Source of the DNA: Reyranella soli | GTDB lineage: Bacteria > Pseudomonadota > Alphaproteobacteria > Reyranellales > Reyranellaceae | Length of the DNA stretch: 64,000 nt | NCBI RefSeq assembly: GCF_007992495.1 | Contig: NZ_BKAJ01000012.1 | Span: 1 to 64,000 of the forward strand | Direction: 5' to 3' | Part shown: positions 55,440-63,906 of the stretch, in pieces | Numbering within the stretch: the stretch's first letter is position 1 | Layout: each line of letters opens with the position of its first letter | Position numbers and translations under genes: made by a program | Notes under the pieces: generated by a model | Told to the model about the DNA's origin: nothing | Databases searched by the model: none | Seen by the model: the letters and a program-made list of their open reading frames with translations, nothing else

Positions 55440-56573
55440 ATGGCGAGGGGCAAGGCGAGCGTCGACGCCAGCGAGCTGGAGAAGCTCGAATGGCCCTACC
55501 ACTGGCCGCCGCCGTGGCGGGCCGTGCGCTTGCTCGGCCACGAGACGGCCGAGAAGACCATGCTCGCGGCGCACGGGAGCGGCCGGCTGCACCATGCCTG
55601 GCTGATGGCGGGCCCGCGCGGCATCGGCAAGGCGACTCTCGCCTGGCGTTTCGCGCGCTTCCTGTTGTGCGGCTCGCAGCAAGGCGGGCTGTTCGGCGGC
55701 GGCGCGCCGGAAGGTCTCGACGTGGCGGCCGATGCGCCGGGCCGGTCGTTGGTCGATGCTCGCTCGCATCCCGACCTGTTCCATCTCAGGCGCACGCTCA
55801 ATCCCGATACCGGGCGCATGCGTGCCGAGATCGCCGTCGACGACGTGCGCGAGCTCGGCGCCTTCATGCACATGACGCCGGCGATGGGGCAGTGGCGCGT
55901 CGCCATCGTCGATTCGGCCGACGAGATGAATCGCAACAGCGCCAACGCGGTGCTGAAGATCCTGGAAGAGCCGCCGCCCAATGCCGTGCTGCTGATCGTG
56001 GCGCATGCGCCGGGCCGCTTGCTGCCGACCATCCGTTCGCGTTGCCGCAGGCTCGCCCTGCAGCCGCTCGCCAACGACATCGTCGAGCGCCTGCTGGGCG
56101 ACTACGCACCGGATGTGAAGGCGGAGGAGAGGGCGGCGCTGGCTCGGCTTGCCGAAGGCAGCATCGGCCGCGCGCTGGAACTCGCCGGTGCGGGCAGCCT
56201 CGAGCTCTACAGCGAGATGGTGTCGGTGCTGGCGACCCTGCCTGAGCTCGACATGGCGCGCCTGCACGGTTTCGCCGAGCGCTTCGCGCGTCGCGGCGAG
56301 GAGGCGAACGCCGCCTGGCGCTCGCTGAACTACCTGTTCGACGGCTGGCTGAAGGGCCTGGCGCGGCAGTCGGCACTGGGCGGAGAAGCTGCACCCGTCG
56401 TGCCAGCCGAGCGCGGCCTGCAGGCGCGGTTGCTGGCGGCGGCCAGCCTTGATCGCTGGATCGTTGCATGGGAAAAGGCCGCCGAACTGCTGTCAGGCGC
56501 CGACCGGGTCAATCTCGACCGCAAGCAAACGGTGCTGGGCAGCTTCCTCGCCCTCCAATCGGCAATGCGCTGA
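55440..56573 (+). CDS. holB: DNA polymerase III subunit delta'
   Basis: A 377-residue clamp-loader subunit. The N-terminal AAA+ module has the modified P-loop AGPRGIGKATLAWRFA, DDVRELG, the DSADEMNRNSANAVLKILEEPPP sensor region and IRSRC near the SRC motif. The last 150 residues match the C-terminal collar domain. It loads the sliding clamp with HolA and DnaX. It lies between tmk and metG, all on the same strand, with very short gaps. Confidence 0.94.
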   Translation: MARGKASVDASELEKLEWPYHWPPPWRAVRLLGHETAEKTMLAAHGSGRLHHAWLMAGPRGIGKATLAWRFARFLLCGSQQGGLFGGGAPEGLDVAADAPGRSLVDARSHPDLFHLRRTLNPDTGRMRAEIAVDDVRELGAFMHMTPAMGQWRVAIVDSADEMNRNSANAVLKILEEPPPNAVLLIVAHAPGRLLPTIRSRCRRLALQPLANDIVERLLGDYAPDVKAEERAALARLAEGSIGRALELAGAGSLELYSEMVSVLATLPELDMARLHGFAERFARRGEEANAAWRSLNYLFDGWLKGLARQSALGGEAAPVVPAERGLQARLLAAASLDRWIVAWEKAAELLSGADRVNLDRKQTVLGSFLALQSAMR

Positions 56574-56587
56574 AGAGTTCGGTCATC

Positions 56588-58141
56588 ATGTCGGGCCGCG
56601 GTACCTATTACGTCACCACGCCAATCTACTACGTGAACGACGTGCCCCATATCGGGCACGCCTACACGACGCTCGCCTGCGACGTGCTGGCCCGCTTCAA
56701 GCGGCTCGACGGCTACGACGTGCACTTCCTGACCGGCACCGACGAGCACGGCCAGAAGGTCGAGAAGGCGGCCGCCGCCGCGGGGCTGGCGCCGCAGGCC
56801 TTCACCGACAAGGTCAGCCAGTCGTTCCGCGACCTCGTCCAGGTGATGAACTACAGCCCCGACAACTTCATCCGCACGACCGAGCCGCGCCATCACGAGG
56901 CCTCGCAGGCGCTGTGGGAGAAGCTCGTCGCCTCGGGCGACATCTATCTCGGCAAGTATGCCGGCTGGTACTCGGTGCGCGACGAGGCCTACTTCGTCGA
57001 AGGCGAGACCGAGGTCGGCACCGACGGCAAGCGCCGCGCGACCGCCTCGGGCGCCGAGGTCGAATGGGTCGAGGAGCCGTCGTACTTCTTCAAGCTGTCG
57101 ACGTGGAGCGACCGGCTGCTCGACTTCTACGAAAAGAACCCGCGCTTCATCGCGCCCGAGAGCCGGCGCAACGAGGTCATGAGCTTCGTGAAGGGCGGCC
57201 TGCAGGACCTCTCGGTGTCGCGCACCAGCTTCTCCTGGGGCATCCCGGTGCCGGGCGATTCCAAGCACATCATGTACGTTTGGCTGGACGCGCTCACCAA
57301 CTACATCACCGAGTGCGGCTATCCCGACACCAGCAATCCGCTATGGAAGTACTGGCCGGCCGACCTGCACATGGTGGGCAAGGACATCATCCGTTTCCAT
57401 TGCGTGTTCTGGCCGGCCTTCCTGATGTCGGCCGGCGTGGCGCCGCCTCAGCGGGTGTTCGCGCACGGCTGGTGGACCAACGAAGGCCAGAAGATCTCCA
57501 AGTCGCTGGGCAACGTCATCGATCCGGTGGAACTGGTGGCGAGCTACGGGCTCGATCCGGTGCGCTACTTCCTGCTGCGCGAGGTGCCGTTCGGCAATGA
57601 CGGCGACCTGCAGCGCCGGGCCCTGATCGGCCGCCTGAACGGCGACCTCGCCAACGCCTACGGCAACCTCTGCCAGCGTGTGCTGTCGATCGTGGCCAAG
57701 AGCGGCGGCGGCAAGGTGCCGGCCAAGGGAGCGATCGTCGAGGCCGACACCGCGCTGCTCGATCGCGCCAAGGGCCTGCTCGCCACGGTGCGCGGCGAGA
57801 TCGACGAGCAGGCCTTCCATCGCGCGCTGATCGCGATCTGGGAAGTGATCGCCGACGCCAACCGCTATGTCGATGCGCAGGCGCCGTGGGCGCTCGCCAA
57901 GACCGATCCGGTGCGGCGCGACACCGTGCTGTGGGTGCTGGCCGAGACCATCCGGCGCGTGACCTTGCTGGTGCAGCCCTTCATGCCGGACTCGGCGGGC
58001 AAGATCCTCGACCAGCTCGCTGTAGCGGCGGCCGATCGGACGTTCGCCTGTTTCGACAAGGAGGTGGTGTCGGGCACGGCACTGCCGGCGCCGCAGGGCG
58101 TGTTCCCGCGCTTCGTCGAGCCGGCAAAGGCGGCCAGCTGA
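56588..58141 (+). CDS. metG: Methionine--tRNA ligase
   Basis: A 517-residue class I aminoacyl-tRNA synthetase. HIGH is at 21-24 (NDVPHIGHAYTT) and KMSKS appears as KISKS at 302-306. The connective peptide lacks the four-cysteine zinc knuckle and there is no C-terminal tRNA-binding extension, which is the short form usual in alphaproteobacteria. The ATG at 56588 gives MSGRGTYYVTTPIYYVN; an in-frame extension upstream is unlikely. Its stop overlaps the tatD ATG by one base. Confidence 0.96.
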   Translation: MSGRGTYYVTTPIYYVNDVPHIGHAYTTLACDVLARFKRLDGYDVHFLTGTDEHGQKVEKAAAAAGLAPQAFTDKVSQSFRDLVQVMNYSPDNFIRTTEPRHHEASQALWEKLVASGDIYLGKYAGWYSVRDEAYFVEGETEVGTDGKRRATASGAEVEWVEEPSYFFKLSTWSDRLLDFYEKNPRFIAPESRRNEVMSFVKGGLQDLSVSRTSFSWGIPVPGDSKHIMYVWLDALTNYITECGYPDTSNPLWKYWPADLHMVGKDIIRFHCVFWPAFLMSAGVAPPQRVFAHGWWTNEGQKISKSLGNVIDPVELVASYGLDPVRYFLLREVPFGNDGDLQRRALIGRLNGDLANAYGNLCQRVLSIVAKSGGGKVPAKGAIVEADTALLDRAKGLLATVRGEIDEQAFHRALIAIWEVIADANRYVDAQAPWALAKTDPVRRDTVLWVLAETIRRVTLLVQPFMPDSAGKILDQLAVAAADRTFACFDKEVVSGTALPAPQGVFPRFVEPAKAAS

Positions 58142-58944
58142 TGCTGATCGACAGCCACTGCCATCTCGATTTTCCCGAGCTTCAGGCCGATGAGAGCGGC
58201 GTGCTGGCGCGCGCGCGTACCGCAGGCGTGGCGGGCATGCTGACCATCGGCACCCGACTCGACCAGTTCGACAAGGTGCGGGCCATCGCCGAGCGCCACG
58301 GCAATGTCTGGTGCTCGGTCGGTGTGCATCCGCACGAGGCCAAGGAGGAGGGGCAGCGCACCCCCGATCGCCTGATCGAGGCCGCACGGCATCCCAAGGT
58401 GATCGGCATCGGCGAGACCGGCCTCGACTTCTATTACGAGCACAGCCCGCGCGCCGAACAGGCCGAGAGCTTTCGCGCCCATATCGCGGCGGCGCGCCAG
58501 ACCGGCCTGCCATTGATCGTCCATACCCGTGATGCCGACAGCGAGACCGGCGACATCCTCGAGGAGGAGCACGCCAAGGGCGCCTTTCCGGGCCTGATCC
58601 ACTGCTTCAGCTCGGGTGCCGCGGTGGCGCACCGGGCGCTGGCGCTCGGCATGTACATCTCGATTTCGGGCATCGTCACCTTCAAGGCGGCCGAGGCCCT
58701 GCGCAGCATCGTGCGCGACATCCCGCTCGACCGGCTGCTGGTCGAGACCGATGCGCCCTACCTGGCGCCCGTGCCGAAGCGCGGCAAGACCAACGAGCCC
58801 GCCTTCGTCGCCCATACCGCGGCCAAGGTGGCCGAGCTGAAGGACGTCTCCGTCGCCGAGCTCGAGGCTGCGACGACCGACAACTTCTTCCGGCTGTTCG
58901 CCAAGGCCGAGCGCGCCAACCTGGAGGGCGCGAGGTGCGGGTGA
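58141..58944 (+). CDS. TatD family metal-dependent hydrolase
   Basis: A 267-residue TatD-type DNase/hydrolase. The N-terminal metal motif is DSHCHLDF, with Glu in GETGLDFYYEHS, His in IVHTRDA and HCFSSG, and a final Asp in VETDAPYLAP. These enzymes have 3'-5' exonuclease activity and may act in DNA repair or proofreading of D-aminoacyl-tRNA. It is coupled to metG (TGATG) and overlaps the next gene by 10 bases. Confidence 0.94.
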   Translation: MLIDSHCHLDFPELQADESGVLARARTAGVAGMLTIGTRLDQFDKVRAIAERHGNVWCSVGVHPHEAKEEGQRTPDRLIEAARHPKVIGIGETGLDFYYEHSPRAEQAESFRAHIAAARQTGLPLIVHTRDADSETGDILEEEHAKGAFPGLIHCFSSGAAVAHRALALGMYISISGIVTFKAAEALRSIVRDIPLDRLLVETDAPYLAPVPKRGKTNEPAFVAHTAAKVAELKDVSVAELEAATTDNFFRLFAKAERANLEGARCG

Positions 58945-59702
58945 CGATCCTGGGCTGTGGCACGTCGGGTGGCGTACCAAGGGTAGGGGGCACGGGCGGC
59001 GACGGCGAATGGGGCGCCGCCGACCCCAACGATCCGCGCAACCGCCGACGGCGCTGCTCCATCCTGGTGCAGGACCAGGGCAAGACCATCCTGATCGACA
59101 CCTCACCCGACCTGCGCGCCCAACTCCTCGACGCCCGGGTCGATCGCATCGACGCCGTGCTGTGGACCCATGAGCACGCCGACCAGGTGCACGGCATCGA
59201 CGACATCCGGCCGTACACGCTGCGCCAGGGACCGATCGAGGCGTGGTCGGACGAACGGACCTACGAAATTCTGCTGCGGCGCTTCAGCTACTGCTTCGCG
59301 GCCGAGGACGGCTTCTACAATCCGATCTATCGGCACCATTGCATCGACGGGCCGTTCGTGGCCGCGGGCCTGCCCGTACGGCCGTTCGTGCAGGACCACG
59401 GCATCGCCACCTCGCTGGGGTTCCGCTTCGGGTCGTTCGCCTATGCCAACGACTGCGTGACGCTGTCAGACGCCGCCCTAGAGACGATGGCTGGGGTGGA
59501 CGTGCTGGTGGTCGACGCCATGCGCTACCGCCCGCACCCGACCCACGCCCATCTCGAACGGGCGCTGGAATGGATCGCCAGGATTGCGCCCCGGCGGGCG
59601 TTTTTGACCAATCTCCACGTCGATATGGACTATGCTGAGCTCGATCGACTGACACCGGCGCATGTCCGGCCCTGCCACGACGGGCTGGTCATCGAAATCT
59701 AA
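58935..59702 (+). CDS. MBL-fold metallo-hydrolase, PhnP-like phosphodiesterase
   Basis: A 255-residue metallo-beta-lactamase-fold protein like PhnP, which opens cyclic phosphates. N terminus LGCGTSGGVPRVGG is diagnostic for the group. The metal motif reads THEHADQVHGIDD (His79, His81, Asp83, Gln84, His86): the usual HxHxDH has Gln in place of the last His. Later ligands are HHCIDGP and RYRPHPTHAHLE. There is no phn operon. The GTG start at 58935 lies within the tatD end; GTG 58941 is an alternative. Confidence 0.9.
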   Translation: MRVTILGCGTSGGVPRVGGTGGDGEWGAADPNDPRNRRRRCSILVQDQGKTILIDTSPDLRAQLLDARVDRIDAVLWTHEHADQVHGIDDIRPYTLRQGPIEAWSDERTYEILLRRFSYCFAAEDGFYNPIYRHHCIDGPFVAAGLPVRPFVQDHGIATSLGFRFGSFAYANDCVTLSDAALETMAGVDVLVVDAMRYRPHPTHAHLERALEWIARIAPRRAFLTNLHVDMDYAELDRLTPAHVRPCHDGLVIEI

Positions 59703-59730
59703 TGGAGAATAATCCATTATTATCAGACGA

Positions 59731-60432
59731 TTGGAAGGCGTTCCAAAACTTACGCATCAAGCGAGACAAAACGAGTCCGGTCGCCGCTTGTTCCTGTTGG
59801 CGGGTCTGGGGACCGTTTTTGCCGGTTTTCCGGCCCGGGCGGCCGATCTCGATGCCGGCGGGCTGACCTTCCGGGACTTCGCAATCAACGACAATGGCGC
59901 CAGCTTCAACCGCGGTGTCGATCCCATCATCGCCGGCGGGCCGAACCAGGTATCGTCGCGGGTCGCTGTCGTCGACAGCGCCCAGGGATTTGCCCGGGTT
60001 CAGTTCGGCTCGATCAAGGTGGAGCTGGCCCTGCCGCTGGGCTGGCAGGCAACCGAGGACTGGGAGCGGGGCGTCGCCTACAGCCTCGACAAGCACTACC
60101 GCCTGATCATCTGGCGGGTCGATTTCGCCTTCGAGGGCGTCAAGGACGCCGAGCACTACGCCGCCACCAAGAGCGGCTCGATCACGGCCCGCCGGCCGAG
60201 CGTCCAGGCCCAGGCCCGCAAGCTCGGCGACGGCACCTTCCTGATCGTCTACGAGAACGTGCCCAAGGGCCAAGGCGACAGCGAGACCCGCACGGTGTTC
60301 GACCTGGTGATGCAGCGTCCGGGCAATCCCAAGGAGGGCATCCTGATGACGCTGGGCGTGCCGACCAGTGACACCGCCCGCGGGCTGAAGCTCTTGGCTC
60401 TCTTAAAGCAGAATATACGTATTAACTGGTAG
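59731..60432 (+). CDS. Putative exported protein of unknown function
   Basis: Up to 233 residues. A twin-arginine-like signal (GRRLFLLAGLGTVFAGFPARA) suggests export by Tat or Sec, with cleavage after ARA. The mature part is beta-rich, with no family I can name. The start is unsure: TTG at 59731 is the first start codon in this frame, while the ATG directly after the previous stop (59703) is in another frame. Homologue comparison would be needed to see if a frameshift joins them. Confidence 0.65.
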   Translation: MEGVPKLTHQARQNESGRRLFLLAGLGTVFAGFPARAADLDAGGLTFRDFAINDNGASFNRGVDPIIAGGPNQVSSRVAVVDSAQGFARVQFGSIKVELALPLGWQATEDWERGVAYSLDKHYRLIIWRVDFAFEGVKDAEHYAATKSGSITARRPSVQAQARKLGDGTFLIVYENVPKGQGDSETRTVFDLVMQRPGNPKEGILMTLGVPTSDTARGLKLLALLKQNIRINW

Positions 60433-60507
60433 TCCATTGATATTACGAATATAGATATATTTGTCATAATATATATTATACGATAACCGGAGTTGAGGAT
60501 AAGCGTC

Positions 60508-61374
60508 ATGGCGTCGGAACGTCCCACGGCGGACTCGCTGCCCCGCGAGCCGATGGCCCGCCTGCTCGCCGTCATGGCCTGGCTGCGCGACCGCCGGCAC
60601 GGCTGCCCATGGGACATCGACCAGACCTTTCGGACGATCGCGCCGTACACCATCGAGGAAGCCTACGAGGTGGCCGACGCCATCGAGCGCGACGACCTGC
60701 CGGCGCTCAAGGAAGAGCTAGGCGACCTCCTGCTGCAGGTCGTCTACCACTCCCAGATGGCCAGCGAGGCCGGCGCCTTCGGCTTCACCGAGGTGGCCGA
60801 GGCCGTGGCCGACAAGATGGTCGACCGGCACCCCCATGTGTTCGGCGACGCCAAGATCGACACGGCCGAAGCCCAGACCGTCTCCTGGGAAGCGCGCAAG
60901 GCGGCGGAGCGGGCCGCCAAGGGCAAGGAGCCGGCCGGCACCCTGGACGGGGTGGCGCGGGCCCTCCCCGCCCTGTTGCGCGCCGAGAAGATCCAGAAGC
61001 GGGCGGCCCGGGTCGGCTTCGACTGGAAGAAGACGGCCCCGGTCATCGACAAGATCGAGGAGGAGCTGGGCGAGTTGCGGGCCGAACTCGCGGCCGGGAC
61101 GGCGGACCAGGAGCGGCTGACCGACGAACTGGGCGACGTGCTGTTCGCCGTCGCCAACCTCGCCCGGCACTGCAAGGTCGACCCGGAGGCGGCGCTGCGC
61201 GCCACCAACGACAAGTTCGAGCGCCGCTTCCGCCACATCGAAAAGCGCCTGGCCGAGGGCGGCCGCAAGCCCGCCGACGCCACCCTCGAGGAGATGGAAG
61301 CCCTCTGGCAGGAGGCGAAGACGAAGGCGCGAATCATCGGAGCGCGGACCTCCAGGTCCGCGCTCCGTTCTTAA
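60508..61374 (+). CDS. mazG: Nucleoside triphosphate pyrophosphohydrolase MazG
   Basis: A 288-residue MazG with two all-helical domains. The catalytic EExxE motif of the first domain is in YTIEEAYEVADAIE, with EELGDLLLQ; the second repeats it as EELGELRAEL and DELGDVLFA. MazG hydrolyses damaged or regulatory NTPs such as (p)ppGpp precursors. GAGGAT seven bases before the ATG at 60508 is preferred over the TTG at 60493. The last codons fall within a REP-like inverted repeat at 61338-61367. Its stop overlaps the convergent phosphatase gene's stop. Confidence 0.95.
   Translation: MASERPTADSLPREPMARLLAVMAWLRDRRHGCPWDIDQTFRTIAPYTIEEAYEVADAIERDDLPALKEELGDLLLQVVYHSQMASEAGAFGFTEVAEAVADKMVDRHPHVFGDAKIDTAEAQTVSWEARKAAERAAKGKEPAGTLDGVARALPALLRAEKIQKRAARVGFDWKKTAPVIDKIEEELGELRAELAAGTADQERLTDELGDVLFAVANLARHCKVDPEAALRATNDKFERRFRHIEKRLAEGGRKPADATLEEMEALWQEAKTKARIIGARTSRSALRS
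61338..61367. repeat. REP-like inverted repeat in the 3' end of mazG
   Basis: CGGAGCGCGGACCT and AGGTCCGCGCTCCG are perfect 14-bp arms around a CC spacer. They encode the last residues of MazG and lie just before two convergent stops. The GCGGACCTCC core is shared with the elements at 33651 and 40683, so the repeat seems to have been inserted at the gene's end, replacing the original C-terminal codons. It can serve as a bidirectional terminator. Confidence 0.75.
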
Positions 61375-62210
61375 ATCTTCGGCAGCCCCGCCAGCAGAGG
61401 CATGCGCACCGCCTCGAACAGGGTGCGCACCTGGGCCAGGGTCTGGGGACGGATTGCTGCGATCAGGCCGCTGTTGATCGGCTGCGCCGGCGCATAGGGC
61501 TTACCGTCGAAGCGCTGCGCCTCGCCGCCCGCCTCCGCGATCATCAGCGTGCCGGCCGCGTGGTCCCACGACTTGGTCATGCGATAGAGATTGAAGTCCG
61601 CCCGGCCGGCCAGGATCTCGTGGTACTCCGCGCCGGCGCAGTTCAGGGTCGAGACACGCCCCAGGGAGCTGCGCTTGTCAGCCGGAAGCTGGCGGTCGAA
61701 TTCCTTCTTGACCTTGTACCCGACGAAACCGATCGGCGGCCGAACGGGCTCCGGTCGCCTGACCGGCGCACCATCGAGGGTGACCCCCTCGCCCTTCAGC
61801 GCCATCGCCATCCGTCCGGTCGGCAGGTCGAGGATCCAGCCGCCCACCGCCACGGTGTCGCGCACCAGGCAGACGATGATGGCGAAGCGGTCCTTGCCGC
61901 TTGCGAAGTTGGCCGTGCCGTCGAGCGGATCGACCACCCAGCAGCTTTCGCCCGGCCGCGCGATCAGGTCGACCAGGTCGGGCTCCTTCTCGACCGCCTC
62001 CTCGCCCACGACCGGCACGCCAGGCAAGATCCTGGCGAGGCCGCTCGCGAGACGCTGCTCCGAGGCCACGTCGGCCACGGTGACGTAGTCGCCCGGCCCC
62101 TTGAGCCTGATGTCTTCCTTGGCGAGCGAGCGAAAGCGCGGCAGCAGCTCGGCTGCCGCCGTCTCGCGCATCAGCTCGCCGACGCGCTCCGCATCGGCCG
62201 AGCCCAGCAT
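61371..62210 (-). CDS. Inositol monophosphatase / 3'(2'),5'-bisphosphate nucleotidase family protein
   Basis: A 279-residue Li+-sensitive phosphatase-fold enzyme. Metal ligands are Glu70 and Glu71 (VVGEEAVE) and the motif DPLDGT at 94-99, with a C-terminal WDHAAGTLMIAEAGG. Relatives are SuhB and CysQ; which activity applies cannot be told from these motifs. It lies after groES on the same strand with a 4-base gap and is convergent with mazG. Confidence 0.92.
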   Translation of the reverse strand: MLGSADAERVGELMRETAAAELLPRFRSLAKEDIRLKGPGDYVTVADVASEQRLASGLARILPGVPVVGEEAVEKEPDLVDLIARPGESCWVVDPLDGTANFASGKDRFAIIVCLVRDTVAVGGWILDLPTGRMAMALKGEGVTLDGAPVRRPEPVRPPIGFVGYKVKKEFDRQLPADKRSSLGRVSTLNCAGAEYHEILAGRADFNLYRMTKSWDHAAGTLMIAEAGGEAQRFDGKPYAPAQPINSGLIAAIRPQTLAQVRTLFEAVRMPLLAGLPKI

Positions 62211-62214
62211 GTCG

Positions 62215-62502
62215 TCAGCCGACGATGCCGAACAGGTCCTCTTCCTTCAGGATCACGTGCTCGACGCCGCCGAGCTTGACCTCGGTGCCAGACCACTTGC
62301 CGTAGATCACCTTGTCGCCGACCTTGACGTCGAGCGCCTGCAGGCGGCCGTCCTCCAGCCGCTTGCCCTTGCCGACGGCCACGACCTCACCCTGCATGGG
62401 CTTTTCCTGGGCGGTGTCGGGAATGATGATTCCGGCCTTGGTCTTGGTCTCGGCGGTCATCGGCTTCAGCAGCAGCCGATCGTGCAAGGGCTTGAATTTC
62501 AT
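62215..62502 (-). CDS. groES: Co-chaperonin GroES
   Basis: A 95-residue GroES. N terminus [13 protein letters not shown], mobile loop [17 protein letters not shown] and C-terminal [12 protein letters not shown] are typical; it caps the GroEL cage. The ATG at 62502 fits the family N terminus. No groEL is in the window: the downstream gene is a phosphatase, so groEL must lie elsewhere or this is an extra copy. No CIRCE element (HrcA site) was found in the short upstream region. Confidence 0.95.
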   Translation of the reverse strand: MKFKPLHDRLLLKPMTAETKTKAGIIIPDTAQEKPMQGEVVAVGKGKRLEDGRLQALDVKVGDKVIYGKWSGTEVKLGGVEHVILKEEDLFGIVG

Positions 62503-62529
62503 GGTGTTTCCTTCGAATGGAGTGGGCCG

Positions 62530-62559
62530 CTTATAGGTAGCCGGGCAGCCCAGTGTCAA
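62530..62559 (-). promoter_or_regulatory. Sigma-70 promoter for groES
   Basis: Reading the minus strand, TTGACA (62559-62554), an 18-base spacer and TATAAG (62535-62530) lie 27 bases before the groES ATG. This is close to consensus, and the -35 box overlaps the hflX stop codon. It suggests groES can be transcribed apart from hfq-hflX. Confidence 0.65.
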
Positions 62560-63905
62560 CGCGCGAGGCGGCGCTCGAATTGCGCCGATGCAGCGGCGTC
62601 CAGCGCGACCGTCAGCCGTGCGATTTCGCCGTCATCCTGGCGGCTGCGGACCTCGCCGTGACGGTAGAGCCAGGCGATCGTGGCGCCGTCGGAAAGCGGC
62701 ACCTCGACCTCACGCGCCTCGCCCGCACGGCCAAGGAAGCCGCCGATCGCCTCGAGAAGCTGGTCGACGCCCTCCCCGGTCATGGCCGAGACCGGATACT
62801 GCCGCGCCCGCTCAGCGCCGGTATGGGACCGGGTCTCCAGGCGGTGGCGGATGTCGGCCGGCAGGGTGTCGATCTTGTTGAGCGCCTCGATGATCAGCCG
62901 CCCTCCCCCTTCCTCGATCACGCCGAGGTCCTGCAGCACGGCCTCGACGTCGGCGCGCTGCTGCTCGCTGTCGGGATGGGCGATGTCGCGGACATGGACG
63001 ATCAGGTCGGCTTCCAGCACCTCCTCGAGGGTGGCGCGGAAGGCCTCGACCAGATGGGTCGGCAGGTCGGAAACGAAGCCGACGGTGTCGGAGATCACGC
63101 AAGGCTTGCCGTTGGGCAGCTTGATCGACCGCATGGTGGGATCGAGCGTGGCGAACAGCAGGTCCTTGGCCATCACGGCAGCGCCGCTCAACCGGTTGAA
63201 CAGCGTCGACTTGCCGGCGTTGGTGTAGCCGACCAGCGCCACCGTCGGCAGGCGCGCCTTGCGCCGCCCGGCGCGGTTGACGGCGCGCGTGCGGCGTACG
63301 CCTTCGAGGTCGCGCTTGATGCGCACGATGCGCTCGCCGATCAGGCGGCGGTCGATCTCGATCTGCGATTCGCCGGGCCCGCCCAGGAAGCCGAAGCCGC
63401 CGCGCTGGCGTTCCAAGTGGGTCCACGACCGCACTAGGCGGCCGCGCTGGTAGTCGAGCGCCGCCAGTTCGACCTGCAGGCGGCCTTCATGCGTGCGGGC
63501 GCGCGCGCCGAAGATCTCCAGGATGAGGCCGGTGCGGTCGATGACCTTGGCCTCTAGCGCCTTCTCGAGATTGCGCTGCTGTACGGGCGTCAGCCGGTCG
63601 TCGACGACAACCAGCCCGATCCCCTGCTCCTTCACATTGTCCTTCACGCGCTCGACCACGCCCTTGCCGATCAGCGTGGCCAGCGTGACACGACGCAACG
63701 GCACGGTCTCGGCCACACGCACATCGAGATCGATGGCGCGGGCGAGCCCGACCGCCTCCCCGAGCTTGGCCTCGCGATCACGCTCCTCACGATGCACACC
63801 GGGCGCATAAGGCGACAGCACGGCAGCCACTGTCCGCGGGCGGACAGTGTCCTCGGGCTTGCGCTTGCGCCTTTCGTGTCCGTTCAGCTCGTGGTTTTCG
63901 CTCAA
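62556..63905 (-). CDS. hflX: GTPase HflX
   Basis: A 449-residue HflX: N-terminal nucleotide-binding domain, an Arg-rich helical linker ([22 protein letters not shown]), then the G domain with GYTNAGKS at 226-233, DTVGF and NKID. A C-terminal extension of about 90 residues follows. HflX splits stalled ribosomes after stress. The TTG at 63905 starts one base after the hfq stop and agrees with family length; the longer frame would overlap hfq. hfq-hflX pairing is the standard gene order. Confidence 0.94.
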   Translation of the reverse strand: MSENHELNGHERRKRKPEDTVRPRTVAAVLSPYAPGVHREERDREAKLGEAVGLARAIDLDVRVAETVPLRRVTLATLIGKGVVERVKDNVKEQGIGLVVVDDRLTPVQQRNLEKALEAKVIDRTGLILEIFGARARTHEGRLQVELAALDYQRGRLVRSWTHLERQRGGFGFLGGPGESQIEIDRRLIGERIVRIKRDLEGVRRTRAVNRAGRRKARLPTVALVGYTNAGKSTLFNRLSGAAVMAKDLLFATLDPTMRSIKLPNGKPCVISDTVGFVSDLPTHLVEAFRATLEEVLEADLIVHVRDIAHPDSEQQRADVEAVLQDLGVIEEGGGRLIIEALNKIDTLPADIRHRLETRSHTGAERARQYPVSAMTGEGVDQLLEAIGGFLGRAGEAREVEVPLSDGATIAWLYRHGEVRSRQDDGEIARLTVALDAAASAQFERRLAR

Positions 63906-63906
63906 A

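Noticed and set aside
62503-62559. CIRCE/HrcA element upstream of groES
   Set aside because: No TTAGCACTC-N9-GAGTGCTAA-like sequence found; only a sigma-70 promoter is visible.
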